A stretch of DNA of 42,129 nt from SYAN01 sp964406345 (GTDB taxonomy: Bacteria; Actinomycetota; Actinomycetes; Nanopelagicales; Nanopelagicaceae). The translations under genes and the position numbers were made by a program. The notes beneath the pieces were generated by a model that was not told the DNA's origin, ran no database searches, and saw only the letters and a program-made list of their open reading frames with translations. Positions 24,079 to 32,125 of this stretch are shown in pieces. Position 1 is the stretch's first letter. Every line of letters begins with the position of its first letter. Location: the NCBI GenBank assembly GCA_964406345.1, contig CAYORK010000009.1:1-42129 (forward strand). The letters are read 5' to 3'.

Positions 24079-25293
24079 TTAGGCCATCTTCGCCTTGAGA
24101 TTGACGTTGATCGCATCCAAGAACTCTTGGGTATTGAGCCACGGTGCATCAGGTGAGATGAGGAGTGCGAGGTCCTTCGTCATCTTCCCGCTCTCGACCG
24201 TCTCGATGCAGACGCGCTCGAGCGCATCGGCGAACTCACTGAGCTTTGGATTGGAATCCAACTTCGCACGATGAGCAAGACCTCGAGTCCACGCGAAGAT
24301 CGAAGCGATCGGGTTTGTCGAAGTGGCCTTACCTGCTTGATGGTCACGATAGTGGCGAGTGACGGTGCCATGGGCCGCCTCTGCCTCGACAGTCCGACCA
24401 TCAGGGCTCATCAAGACGGAAGTCATCAAGCCGAGTGATCCATACCCTTGTGCGACGGTGTCGGATTGCACATCGCCGTCATAGTTCTTACAGGCCCAGA
24501 TGTATCCGCCTTCCCAGCGAAGCGAAGTAGCGACCATGTCGTCGATCAATCTATGGTCGTACTCAAGACCTAACCTGTCGAACTCCGACTTGAACTCGCT
24601 TTCGAAGACCTCAGCGAAGATGTCCTTGAAACGACCGTCATATGCCTTGAGGATGGTGTTCTTCGTCGAAAGGAAGACCGGGTACTTCCGTGCGATTCCG
24701 TAGTTGAAGGAGGCACGAGCGAAGTCGCGGATCGAATCATCCAAGTTGTACATCGCCATCGCGACGCCGGAGCCTGGGAACTTGAAAACCTCGAACTCCA
24801 TCGGTGCCGAGCCGTCCTCTGGCTTGAAGGTCATGGTGAGGGTTCCCTTACCTGGAACCTTGAAGTCAGTGGCGCGGTATTGATCACCGAAGGCATGACG
24901 ACCAATGACGATCGGTTTCGTCCAATGTGGGATCAAGCGAGGCACATTGTTAATGATGATCGGCTCACGGAAGATGACGCCACCAAGGATGTTACGTATG
25001 GTGCCGTTCGGTGACTTCCACATCTGCTTGAGATTGAATTCCTTGACTCGAGCCTCATCTGGAGTGATCGTGGCGCACTTGACGCCGACGCCATGCTTCT
25101 TGATCGCATTGGCAGAATCGATCGTCACCTGGTCGTTGGTGGCATCGCGATACTCGATACCGAGGTCGTAGTACTCGAGATTGACGTCGAGATACGGCAG
25201 GATCAATTGCTCCTTGATGAAGGACCAGATGATCCTCGTCATCTCATCGCCATCAAGCTCGACGACGGTTCCTTCGACTTTGATCTTGCTCAT
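24079..25293 (-). CDS. icd: NADP-dependent isocitrate dehydrogenase (eukaryote-like type)
   Basis: A 404-residue enzyme that oxidises isocitrate to 2-oxoglutarate. VELDGDEMTRIIW, YYDLGIEYRD, KCATITPDEARVKEF, MWKSPNGTIRNILGG and AAHGTVTRHYR mark the homodimeric NADP-IDH subfamily shared with eukaryotes rather than the E. coli type or the monomeric 740-residue type common in other actinobacteria. It is the last gene of the minus-strand TCA/one-carbon group, 24 bp after mdh. Confidence 0.96.
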   Translation of the reverse strand: MSKIKVEGTVVELDGDEMTRIIWSFIKEQLILPYLDVNLEYYDLGIEYRDATNDQVTIDSANAIKKHGVGVKCATITPDEARVKEFNLKQMWKSPNGTIRNILGGVIFREPIIINNVPRLIPHWTKPIVIGRHAFGDQYRATDFKVPGKGTLTMTFKPEDGSAPMEFEVFKFPGSGVAMAMYNLDDSIRDFARASFNYGIARKYPVFLSTKNTILKAYDGRFKDIFAEVFESEFKSEFDRLGLEYDHRLIDDMVATSLRWEGGYIWACKNYDGDVQSDTVAQGYGSLGLMTSVLMSPDGRTVEAEAAHGTVTRHYRDHQAGKATSTNPIASIFAWTRGLAHRAKLDSNPKLSEFADALERVCIETVESGKMTKDLALLISPDAPWLNTQEFLDAINVNLKAKMA

Positions 25294-25317
25294 CTGCTAG
25301 CCCTCCCAGGCTCTTCT

Positions 25318-26274
25318 TTAGAGATCCTTCACATCTGCTTGCTTCGATCGGACAGCTTCCGCTGCGACCTTGAGTGCATCCAACTCGGCACCATCGAGTG
25401 CGGTCTCGACGACCTTCTTGACACCGCTTCGACCGATCTCTGCCTCGACACCGAGATAGACATCGGAGATCCCGTATTGCCCGGTTACCCAAGCACAGAC
25501 CGGCATAACCGCACCAGAGTCCTCGATAACTGCCTTCGCCATTCGGGCGGCTGCCGCAGATGGTGCGTAATAGGCCGATCCGGTCTTCAAGAGTGCGACG
25601 ATCTCGGCACCACCATTTCGAGTGCGATCGACCAACTCAGCGATATCACTTGCTGAGAGCATCGATGAGAGTGGCTTGCCGTCGACAGTGCATCGACTTG
25701 GGACGGGAACCATCGTCTCGCCATGTGAACCCAAGGTAAGCGTCGCAACGCGAGAGACTTCCACGCCGAGCTTCTCTGCCACAAAATGAGTGAAACGTGC
25801 GGTATCGAGCATCCCTGCCTGACCCATTACGCGGTTATGTGGGAACTTCGTTGCGATCTGAGCAAGCGCAGTCATCTCATCGAGAGGATTGGAGACGACG
25901 ATCACGACAGCATTAGGGGCGTGCTTTGCGACATTCTCTGCCACGCCACGGACGATTCCGGCATTGACTCCGATCAGATCCATGCGGCTCATGCCGGGTT
26001 TGCGTGGAAGTCCAGCAGTGATGACGACGACATCGGAACCTGAGATCGCTTCGTAACCCTTGCCATCTGCCGTGGTGGTCTGACCGATCACCTTCGTTTC
26101 GAAACCTTCGATGCTCCGCGATTGATTGATGTCGAGCGCGATGCCCTCTGGCTTGCCCTCGACGATATCCGTCAGGACCACACTCTCGAAGATGTCGTAC
26201 TCCGCAAGACGAAGCGCAGTGGTCGATCCGTAGAAACCGGCTCCGACGACAGTGACTTTCCCGTTACGTGCCAT
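25318..26274 (-). CDS. mdh: Malate dehydrogenase (LDH-like type)
   Basis: A 318-residue enzyme; VVGAGFYGSTTALRLAEYDI is the NAD-binding loop, VLTDIVEG supplies the acidic residue for NAD preference, GLPRKPGMSRMDL is the mobile substrate loop with two arginines (malate-type), and GSHGETMVPVPS carries the catalytic histidine. It belongs to the LDH-like MDH group. It precedes icd in the same direction. Upstream, 135 bp separate it from the DUF3017 gene; a purine-rich AGAAGAGAGA precedes the ATG. Confidence 0.96.
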   Translation of the reverse strand: MARNGKVTVVGAGFYGSTTALRLAEYDIFESVVLTDIVEGKPEGIALDINQSRSIEGFETKVIGQTTTADGKGYEAISGSDVVVITAGLPRKPGMSRMDLIGVNAGIVRGVAENVAKHAPNAVVIVVSNPLDEMTALAQIATKFPHNRVMGQAGMLDTARFTHFVAEKLGVEVSRVATLTLGSHGETMVPVPSRCTVDGKPLSSMLSASDIAELVDRTRNGGAEIVALLKTGSAYYAPSAAAARMAKAVIEDSGAVMPVCAWVTGQYGISDVYLGVEAEIGRSGVKKVVETALDGAELDALKVAAEAVRSKQADVKDL

Positions 26275-26409
26275 ATCGATGTTCTCTCTTCTTTGACTCT
26301 CGCGTTCGATTCTCTTGCATTCGATCTTCTTGCGCTTGCTATCGCAGCAACTTCACGCCTTTCCAAATCCTACCGGCGGATCCAGCGTGCCCTTGCCGGC
26401 ACATCCGCC

Positions 26410-26655
26410 TCAGGTCGATGAACCAGGAAGGAGTAGCGCCACTGTTATCAAGGCCACAGCGATGATCAATGGTGCGATCACGGCGACCGGACGACGCCAG
26501 CCACGACGGATCGCATCAGCTCCGACCTGAAGGATGATGCCTGCTCCCATGATGATGGCGCCGACCCTGATGTTGTTAGAGAGGGAGGTGATGAGACCGA
26601 TGAGGAAGAGCGAGGGACCTAACCAACCCAAGCCACGGCCGACAAAGACCATCAT
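26410..26655 (-). CDS. DUF3017 small membrane protein
   Basis: An 81-residue protein with about three hydrophobic helices (GWLGPSLFLIGLITSL; GAIIMGAGIILQVGAD; VAVIAPLIIAVALITVALLL) and the AIRRGWRRP segment. Size, topology and position directly after folD match DUF3017 of actinobacteria. The start overlaps the folD stop as ATGA. Function unknown. Confidence 0.88.
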   Translation of the reverse strand: MMVFVGRGLGWLGPSLFLIGLITSLSNNIRVGAIIMGAGIILQVGADAIRRGWRRPVAVIAPLIIAVALITVALLLPGSST

Positions 26656-27494
26656 CGCTTCATCTTCGTTCGGTGGATCTGCATGATGTTGTCGAGCAAC
26701 ATCGCCCGAGTCATGGGACCGACGCCACCTGGCACTGGCGAGAGTGCTCCTGCAACCTCTGCGACGGCGGGATCTACATCACCGAAGAGTTTTCCATCGA
26801 CACGCGTGAGTCCGACATCGACCACTGTCGCGCCAGGTTTGATCATCGAAGGTTTGAGGAACCACTTCTTGCCGACCGCAGCGACCACGACGTCAGCCTG
26901 ACGAATCATCCGCTCGGGATCGATCGTCTTCGAGTGGATGACAGAGACTGATGCATTGACGTGGTGTGACGAGAGCAGCATCGCAAGTGGTCGCCCTACA
27001 GTGATGCCACGACCGAGTATCGCGACGTTCACGCCCTCGAGTTCGATCTCATAGGAGCGCAGAAGGGTGAGAATCGCAAGCGGAGTACATGGATAGATGC
27101 CATGCTCGTCGAGGAGTAGGTGTCCGAGATTGATCGGATTGAGCCCATCGCAATCCTTTTTGGGATCGATGGCCTCGAGGAAAGAGATGCTCTCCCGATC
27201 AGGGATCGGTAACTGAACGATGAAGCCGGTGCATTGCGGATCACGATTGAAGGAGTCGATCGCGGCATGGATCTCGCGATCGCTTGCATTGGCAGGAAGA
27301 TCGACACGTAAGGATCGGATACCTACCTCGGCGCAATCGCGGTGCTTGCCTGCGACGTAAGTCTGTGATGCGGGATCATCGCCGACCAGGATCGTGCCAA
27401 GACCGGGGCGTTTCGACTCTGGGAGAGCTTCTAGTTCACTCTTGATGGCACTCTTGATGGCAGAGGCGATTCGTTTGCCATCGAGATTGATCAT
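26652..27494 (-). CDS. folD: Bifunctional methylene-THF dehydrogenase / methenyl-THF cyclohydrolase
   Basis: A 280-residue FolD: SQTYVAGKHRDCAEVGI contains the catalytic Tyr/Lys pair, GFIVQLPIPD the QLP motif, KDCDGLNPINLG the substrate aspartate, and ILGRGITVGRPLAMLL the NADP loop, followed by PGGVGPMTRAMLL. It makes 10-formyl-THF, the cofactor PurH needs. It follows purH by 15 bp and overlaps DUF3017. The usual GRSxxVGxP reads GRGITVGRP. Confidence 0.96.
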   Translation of the reverse strand: MINLDGKRIASAIKSAIKSELEALPESKRPGLGTILVGDDPASQTYVAGKHRDCAEVGIRSLRVDLPANASDREIHAAIDSFNRDPQCTGFIVQLPIPDRESISFLEAIDPKKDCDGLNPINLGHLLLDEHGIYPCTPLAILTLLRSYEIELEGVNVAILGRGITVGRPLAMLLSSHHVNASVSVIHSKTIDPERMIRQADVVVAAVGKKWFLKPSMIKPGATVVDVGLTRVDGKLFGDVDPAVAEVAGALSPVPGGVGPMTRAMLLDNIMQIHRTKMKR

Positions 27495-27509
27495 GGTACG
27501 AGTTTATCT

Positions 27510-28994
27510 CTAGTGCGAGAAATGACGGCGATGCGTGAGATACATCGATATCCCTGCCATGGACATCGCTTCGATCACTTCGTTGTCGCGCTTACTCCCA
27601 CCGGGTTGGACGATCGCGACCACGCCAGCGTTCGCCAACTCCATCGCACCATCTGCGAATGGGAAGAAGGCATCACTTGCTGCCACTGCACCCCTAACGC
27701 GTTCGCCGCCGCGAAGCACAGCAAGCTTTGCCGCATCGACGCGGCTCACCTGTCCCATTCCGATTCCGATCGTCGCTTGATCCTTGGCGATCACGATCGC
27801 ATTGCTCTTGACGCTCCTTGCAGCACGCCAGGCGAATCGAAGATCTGCTAGTACCGCTTCACTGACTGTACTACCGGCGACGAGATCCCAATCATCGCTC
27901 GACTCTGAAAGGATCTCATCACGATCTTGGATCAAGATGCCGCCGGAGATGAAAGCTCCCGTGATCGGATGATCGGTGAAAGAAGAATCTGTAGGTGAGA
28001 CCTGCAGGATCCGGAGGTTCTCTCGCTTCTGCAGTTGACTCAACGCATCTGCGCTGAAGCCTGGTGCCACGATCACCTCAAGGAAGATCTCGGTGAGATC
28101 CTTTGCGAGTTCACCGTCGACTTCGCAGTTCGATGCGACGACGCCACCATAACTCGAGACTGGATCGCACTCCAGCGCCTTTCTAAATGCAGCTCTCGGA
28201 GAGGACGCCTTTGCGATGCCACATGGATTGGAGTGTTTGATGATTGCGATCACAGCGTCGTCATCGCCATGATCGGTCACTGCACGCCACGCCGCGTCGG
28301 CATCGAGGAAGTTGTTGTAGGAGAGCGACTTGGCATTGCGATGGGAGAGATTGCGAGCCCCTGCCACCCCGCTGCCATCTCTCAGGATCGAGGCGCGCTG
28401 ATGGGGATTCTCGCCATAACGAAGTCGATCCGACCCTTCACTCGAAGAGGCGAAGGAGTGCGCGATCGAGAGGTCGTATTGCGCAGTGATCGCGAATCCG
28501 ATGCCAGCGAGTTCTCGTCGTCGATCCTCATCCAATCCCGTCGGCAAGGACTCGATCAACTCCGAATACTGCGAAGGCGATGTAAGGAGGGTGACCTCCT
28601 CGAAGTTCTTTGCAGCTGCTCGGATCAGTGCCACTCCGCCGACATCGATCTTCTCGACATCAATCCCCTGACGATCGGAGTTCCCGTTGAAAGATGAAGC
28701 GGCGAAGTCATAGAGATTGACGACCACGATCTCGATCGGAGCGATCTCTTCACGCTCTCTTCCAGTCGCAAGGATTCCAGCGAAGACCTCAGGATGGAGC
28801 GTCTTCACTCGGCCTCCGGCAAGTTCACCTACTCCAGTGATCTCACTGACATCTCGCACCTCGAGGCCTGCGCTTCGAAGTTCCTTCACTGTCCCTGAAG
28901 TCGCGATCACTTCGTAATTCGCTTGGTTCAACGCCCGAGCCAATTCGGTGATGCCACTCTTATCAGTGACAGAGATCAGAGCTCTTCGCTTCAT
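27510..28994 (-). CDS. purH: Bifunctional AICAR transformylase / IMP cyclohydrolase
   Basis: A 494-residue PurH for the last two steps of IMP synthesis. The N-terminal cyclohydrolase domain shows ALISVTDKSG and GRVKTLHPEVFAGIL; the transformylase domain shows RYGENPHQRAS, AIIKHSNPCG and the C-terminal PGGSKRDNEVI. The end is slightly drifted (YLTHRRHFSH where relatives have FTGVRHFRH). The start overlaps the DUF6350 stop as ATGA. PurN, usually found just upstream of purH in actinobacteria, is absent here. Confidence 0.97.
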   Translation of the reverse strand: MKRRALISVTDKSGITELARALNQANYEVIATSGTVKELRSAGLEVRDVSEITGVGELAGGRVKTLHPEVFAGILATGREREEIAPIEIVVVNLYDFAASSFNGNSDRQGIDVEKIDVGGVALIRAAAKNFEEVTLLTSPSQYSELIESLPTGLDEDRRRELAGIGFAITAQYDLSIAHSFASSSEGSDRLRYGENPHQRASILRDGSGVAGARNLSHRNAKSLSYNNFLDADAAWRAVTDHGDDDAVIAIIKHSNPCGIAKASSPRAAFRKALECDPVSSYGGVVASNCEVDGELAKDLTEIFLEVIVAPGFSADALSQLQKRENLRILQVSPTDSSFTDHPITGAFISGGILIQDRDEILSESSDDWDLVAGSTVSEAVLADLRFAWRAARSVKSNAIVIAKDQATIGIGMGQVSRVDAAKLAVLRGGERVRGAVAASDAFFPFADGAMELANAGVVAIVQPGGSKRDNEVIEAMSMAGISMYLTHRRHFSH

Positions 28995-29965
28995 TGAGCG
29001 TCACCATCACTTCGAGGAGTCGTGTTTGCGGAAGCAATCGATCGGCTCGCTCCTCTTTCTTCCCACTTCGCTTTTGCGAAGATCGCACCTTTAGAGAGAG
29101 CCATTCCCAAGGCTAACTCGCCGGCAAGTACGAGTGGAAAGCGCCACCAAGAAGGCCCGACTTCTCCCAAGACATCGGTGATCAACTGTCCGCTCGAGGT
29201 GATCGAAAGTAGTGAGGAGAGCGCGAAGAAGGCAGCGAGTGCGATCGCTGAGGTGAGATCGCTTCCGAAGCGAGCAAGGAGTCTTCGATGGATGAAGAAA
29301 CCGAATCCGATGACNNNNNNNNNNNNNNNNNNNNNNNNNNNNNNNNNNNNNNNNNNNNNNNNNNNNNNNNNNNNNNNNNNNNNNNNNNNNNNNNNNNNNN
29401 NNNNNNNNNNNNNNGCGAGTGCGAGAAGGAGAGCGAGTGCGAACGCAGCCCAACTCGTCGCAATCTCCCACGGCTGACGCGTTCGTGCCGGAATCAAGCG
29501 TGAGGCGATCAATGAGAAGAGGAATGTGACGATAAGTGCGATGGGAATCGCGATGTAGATCCGTACCGATACCACTTCGTCTCGCAAGGAGGAGAAGAGC
29601 GAGATGATGATGAGAAGGAAGCTATAGAGGAGTGCGAAGACTGGAACCACTATTCGTTTGCGATCCTCATCGAACAAATCCAATGACCTTTTGACACCCG
29701 ATCTGATCGCCAGAAAGACAAGGACCAATGCGCCAAGCGGCAAGAAGGTAAGGCGAGCGCCAGCGAGTGAGCCTGCGATATCGAGTGGGATCTGGTGAGC
29801 CGCGAGGAAGAACCAGAGCGAAGTGAAGATCGGATCGCTCGTCGAACCAGTGCTACTTCCAGCAGTTGCCCAGACGATCAATGATGCGAAGGCGATCGGT
29901 AAGAGAAGGAGTGCGACGCTTCGTACTGCTTGCCGGAGGATGGCGAGAATCGAGGGAACCGTCAC
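28991..29965 (-). CDS. DUF6350 multi-pass membrane protein, interrupted by gap
   Basis: Hydrophobic, about 324 codons with a 100-N gap inside. Several membrane helices are visible on both sides (ALLLLPIAFASLIVWATA; FLPLGALVLVFLAIRSG; VVPVFALLYSFLLIIISLF; YIAIPIALIVTFLFSLIAS; FALSSLLSITSSG), plus the Arg-rich SRLIPARTRQPW segment. Composition, size and position between sucD and purH fit actinobacterial DUF6350. Function unknown. The frame is the same on both sides if the gap is 100 bases or differs by a multiple of three. It is coupled to purH by ATGA. Confidence 0.82.
   Translation of the reverse strand: MTVPSILAILRQAVRSVALLLLPIAFASLIVWATAGSSTGSTSDPIFTSLWFFLAAHQIPLDIAGSLAGARLTFLPLGALVLVFLAIRSGVKRSLDLFDEDRKRIVVPVFALLYSFLLIIISLFSSLRDEVVSVRIYIAIPIALIVTFLFSLIASRLIPARTRQPWEIATSWAAFALALLLALXXXXXXXXXXXXXXXXXXXXXXXXXXXXXXXXXXVIGFGFFIHRRLLARFGSDLTSAIALAAFFALSSLLSITSSGQLITDVLGEVGPSWWRFPLVLAGELALGMALSKGAIFAKAKWEERGASRSIASANTTPRSDGDAQ
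29315..29414. other. Assembly gap 3 (100 N) inside the DUF6350 gene
   Basis: Exactly 100 N. Unlike the other two gaps the flanks share no end overlap; the right flank has repeated GCGAGTGCGA units, which may have broken the assembly. Confidence 0.95.
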
Positions 29966-29993
29966 CGGACCATTCTCTCCACTCCCGGCTGAG

Positions 29994-30896
29994 TTAGCGC
30001 CTAAGGAGGGAGCGCATCAATTCGGCAGTCTCACTTGGAGTCTTACCGACCTTGACGCCAGCGGCCTCGAGCGCGACCTTCTTCGCCTCAGCAGTTCCCG
30101 AGGAACCGGAGACGATCGCACCCGCATGCCCCATCGTCTTTCCTTCTGGTGCAGTGAAGCCTGCGACATAACCGACGACCGGCTTCGTTACATACTCTTT
30201 GATGAATGCCGCTGCTCGTTCCTCAGCATCGCCACCGATCTCACCAATCATCACGATCGCTTCGGTCTCTGGGTCATCTTGGAATGCCTTGAGGCAATCG
30301 ATGTGAGTCGTCCCGATCACTGGGTCGCCACCGATTCCTACCGCAGTCGTGAAACCGAAATCTCGCAGTTCGTACATCATCTGATAGGTCAGCGTTCCTG
30401 ACTTCGAAACCAGACCGATCTTTCCCTTACCTGTTATGTCAGCAGGGATGATGCCGACATTGGAAAGTCCTGGGCTGATCAATCCTGGGCAGTTCGGTCC
30501 GATGATCCGAGTCTTCGAGCTCTTTCCATCACTGCTCTTCTTCGACTGCGCATAGGCGAAGAACTCCGCGGTGTCATGGACTGGGATTCCCTCGGTGATC
30601 ACGACCATCAGCGGAATCTCGGCATCGATTGCATCCATGGCAGCCGCCTTGGCGAACTTCGGTGGCACGAAGACGACCGAGACATTCGCACCTGTCGCAG
30701 CGATCGTCTCTTTGACGGTATTGAAGACCGGCAAGGATTTGCCACCGATCTCTACGCTCTGTCCACCCTTTCCAGGTGTGACGCCACCGACGACATTCGT
30801 TCCTGACGCCAACATACGAGAGGTGTGCTTCGAACCCTCAGAACCAGTCATGCCCTGGACGATGACTTTGCTCGAACCATCAAGGAAGATCGCCAT
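29994..30896 (-). CDS. sucD: Succinate-CoA ligase alpha subunit
   Basis: A 300-residue subunit: VQGMTGSEGSKHTSRMLASG at the CoA site, VGGVTPGKGG, IIGPNCPGLISPG, and GHAGAIVSGSSGTAEAK with the phosphohistidine. It interconverts succinyl-CoA and succinate with formation of a nucleoside triphosphate. Its ATG lies immediately after the sucC stop with no spacing. Confidence 0.97.
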   Translation of the reverse strand: MAIFLDGSSKVIVQGMTGSEGSKHTSRMLASGTNVVGGVTPGKGGQSVEIGGKSLPVFNTVKETIAATGANVSVVFVPPKFAKAAAMDAIDAEIPLMVVITEGIPVHDTAEFFAYAQSKKSSDGKSSKTRIIGPNCPGLISPGLSNVGIIPADITGKGKIGLVSKSGTLTYQMMYELRDFGFTTAVGIGGDPVIGTTHIDCLKAFQDDPETEAIVMIGEIGGDAEERAAAFIKEYVTKPVVGYVAGFTAPEGKTMGHAGAIVSGSSGTAEAKKVALEAAGVKVGKTPSETAELMRSLLRR

Positions 30897-32060
30897 TTAC
30901 TTCGCCGCCAATTCTGCGGCTCGAGCTGCCGCGCCATCCATGGTCTCTGCTTGTTGCACGAGTGGGTGAGCCGCCTCATCGAGGATGCGGCGCCCCTCTT
31001 TCACATTGTTCCCATCAAGACGGACCACGATCGGCTTCGTCGCCTTATCGCCGAGGATCGCAAGGGCTTGCACGATTCCATTCGCGACGGCGTCGCATGC
31101 GGTGATTCCGCCGAAGACATTGACGAAGACGCTCTTGACCGCAGGATCACCGAGGATGATCGAGAGACCATCTGCCATCACCTGCGCAGATGCGCCACCG
31201 CCGATATCGAGGAAGTTCGCGGGCCTTACGCCACCGAATCGCTCGCCGGCATAAGCGACGACATCGAGGGTGCTCATCACAAGTCCAGCACCATTTCCGA
31301 TGATCCCGACCTCGCCATCGAGCTTCACGTAGTTCAGATCCTTCTCTTTCGCCGCCGCTTCCAACGGATCCGCTGCAGCGGTGTCGACGAGGGATTCGTG
31401 CGAAGGATGTCGGAAGGATGCATTCTCATCGAGAGTGACCTTGCCATCGAGCGCGATGATCGAACCATCTTCGGTCTTGACCAGAGGGTTGACCTCAACG
31501 AGTGTCGCATCCTCTTCCTTGAAGACCTTCCAAAGGAGCATCAATACTCGAGCGACCTCTACTTCGATATCTGCAGGGAAGGCACCTGCGCGCACGATCT
31601 CAAGCGCTTTGCCTTCACTCAAACCTTGATATGCATCGAAATTGACGCGGGCCAATTTCTCCGGAGTCTCATGTGCGACTTGTTCGATATCCATTCCTCC
31701 AGCGACAGAGGCCATCACGAGGAAGGAACGGTTGGCACGGTCCAAGAGGATCGCCAAGTAATACTCGGCAGCGATCGGTGCCGCTTGCGCGATCATCACC
31801 TTATGCACGGTGTGACCCTTGATATCCATTCCGAGGATCGCACTCGCCTTCTCGCGAGCATCATCGGCGTTCTCTGCGAGTTTGACGCCGCCAGCCTTAC
31901 CGCGGCCTCCCACCTTCACCTGGGCCTTGACTACGACTCGACCACCGATCGCAGCCGCTGCCTTCGCAGCCTCATCGGGTGTCGTTGCGACTGCACCTTT
32001 GAGGACTGGAACCGAATGTGCTTCGAAGAGGTCACGCGCTTGATATTCGTAGAGATCCAC
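30897..32060 (-). CDS. sucC: Succinate-CoA ligase beta subunit
   Basis: A 387-residue ATP-grasp subunit: MDLYEYQARDLFEAHSVPV, KAQVKVGGRGKAGGVKLA, VEVNPLVKTEDG, GLVMSTLDVVAYAG and FVNVFGGITACD. It starts with GTG at 32060, a few bases after a weak AAGGGCG, and is the first gene of the minus-strand TCA/one-carbon group. No clear -10/-35 pair was seen in the 65 bp separating it from pcrA, so read-through from pcrA is possible. Confidence 0.97.
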   Translation of the reverse strand: MDLYEYQARDLFEAHSVPVLKGAVATTPDEAAKAAAAIGGRVVVKAQVKVGGRGKAGGVKLAENADDAREKASAILGMDIKGHTVHKVMIAQAAPIAAEYYLAILLDRANRSFLVMASVAGGMDIEQVAHETPEKLARVNFDAYQGLSEGKALEIVRAGAFPADIEVEVARVLMLLWKVFKEEDATLVEVNPLVKTEDGSIIALDGKVTLDENASFRHPSHESLVDTAAADPLEAAAKEKDLNYVKLDGEVGIIGNGAGLVMSTLDVVAYAGERFGGVRPANFLDIGGGASAQVMADGLSIILGDPAVKSVFVNVFGGITACDAVANGIVQALAILGDKATKPIVVRLDGNNVKEGRRILDEAAHPLVQQAETMDGAAARAAELAAK

Positions 32061-32125
32061 TCTCGTTTTCGCCCTTCAGCTCTATTTTGCGAAGTGTGAT
32101 GTTCGGAGATTCAAAGAATCGAAGT

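Noticed and set aside
26371..26395. CCGGC/GCCGG inverted repeat after the DUF3017 stop as a terminator
   Set aside because: The stem is five pairs with a long loop and no T-run follows on the minus strand; it may be chance.
28035..28697. A 220-codon plus-strand frame opposite purH
   Set aside because: Antisense to purH, Cys/Arg/Asp-rich, no recognizable motif or start signal.
30825..32099. A 424-codon open frame on the plus strand opposite sucD and sucC
   Set aside because: It is antisense to two secure genes, rich in Arg/His/Asp/Cys without any domain, and has no ribosome site. GATC-rich codon use opens antisense frames throughout this window.
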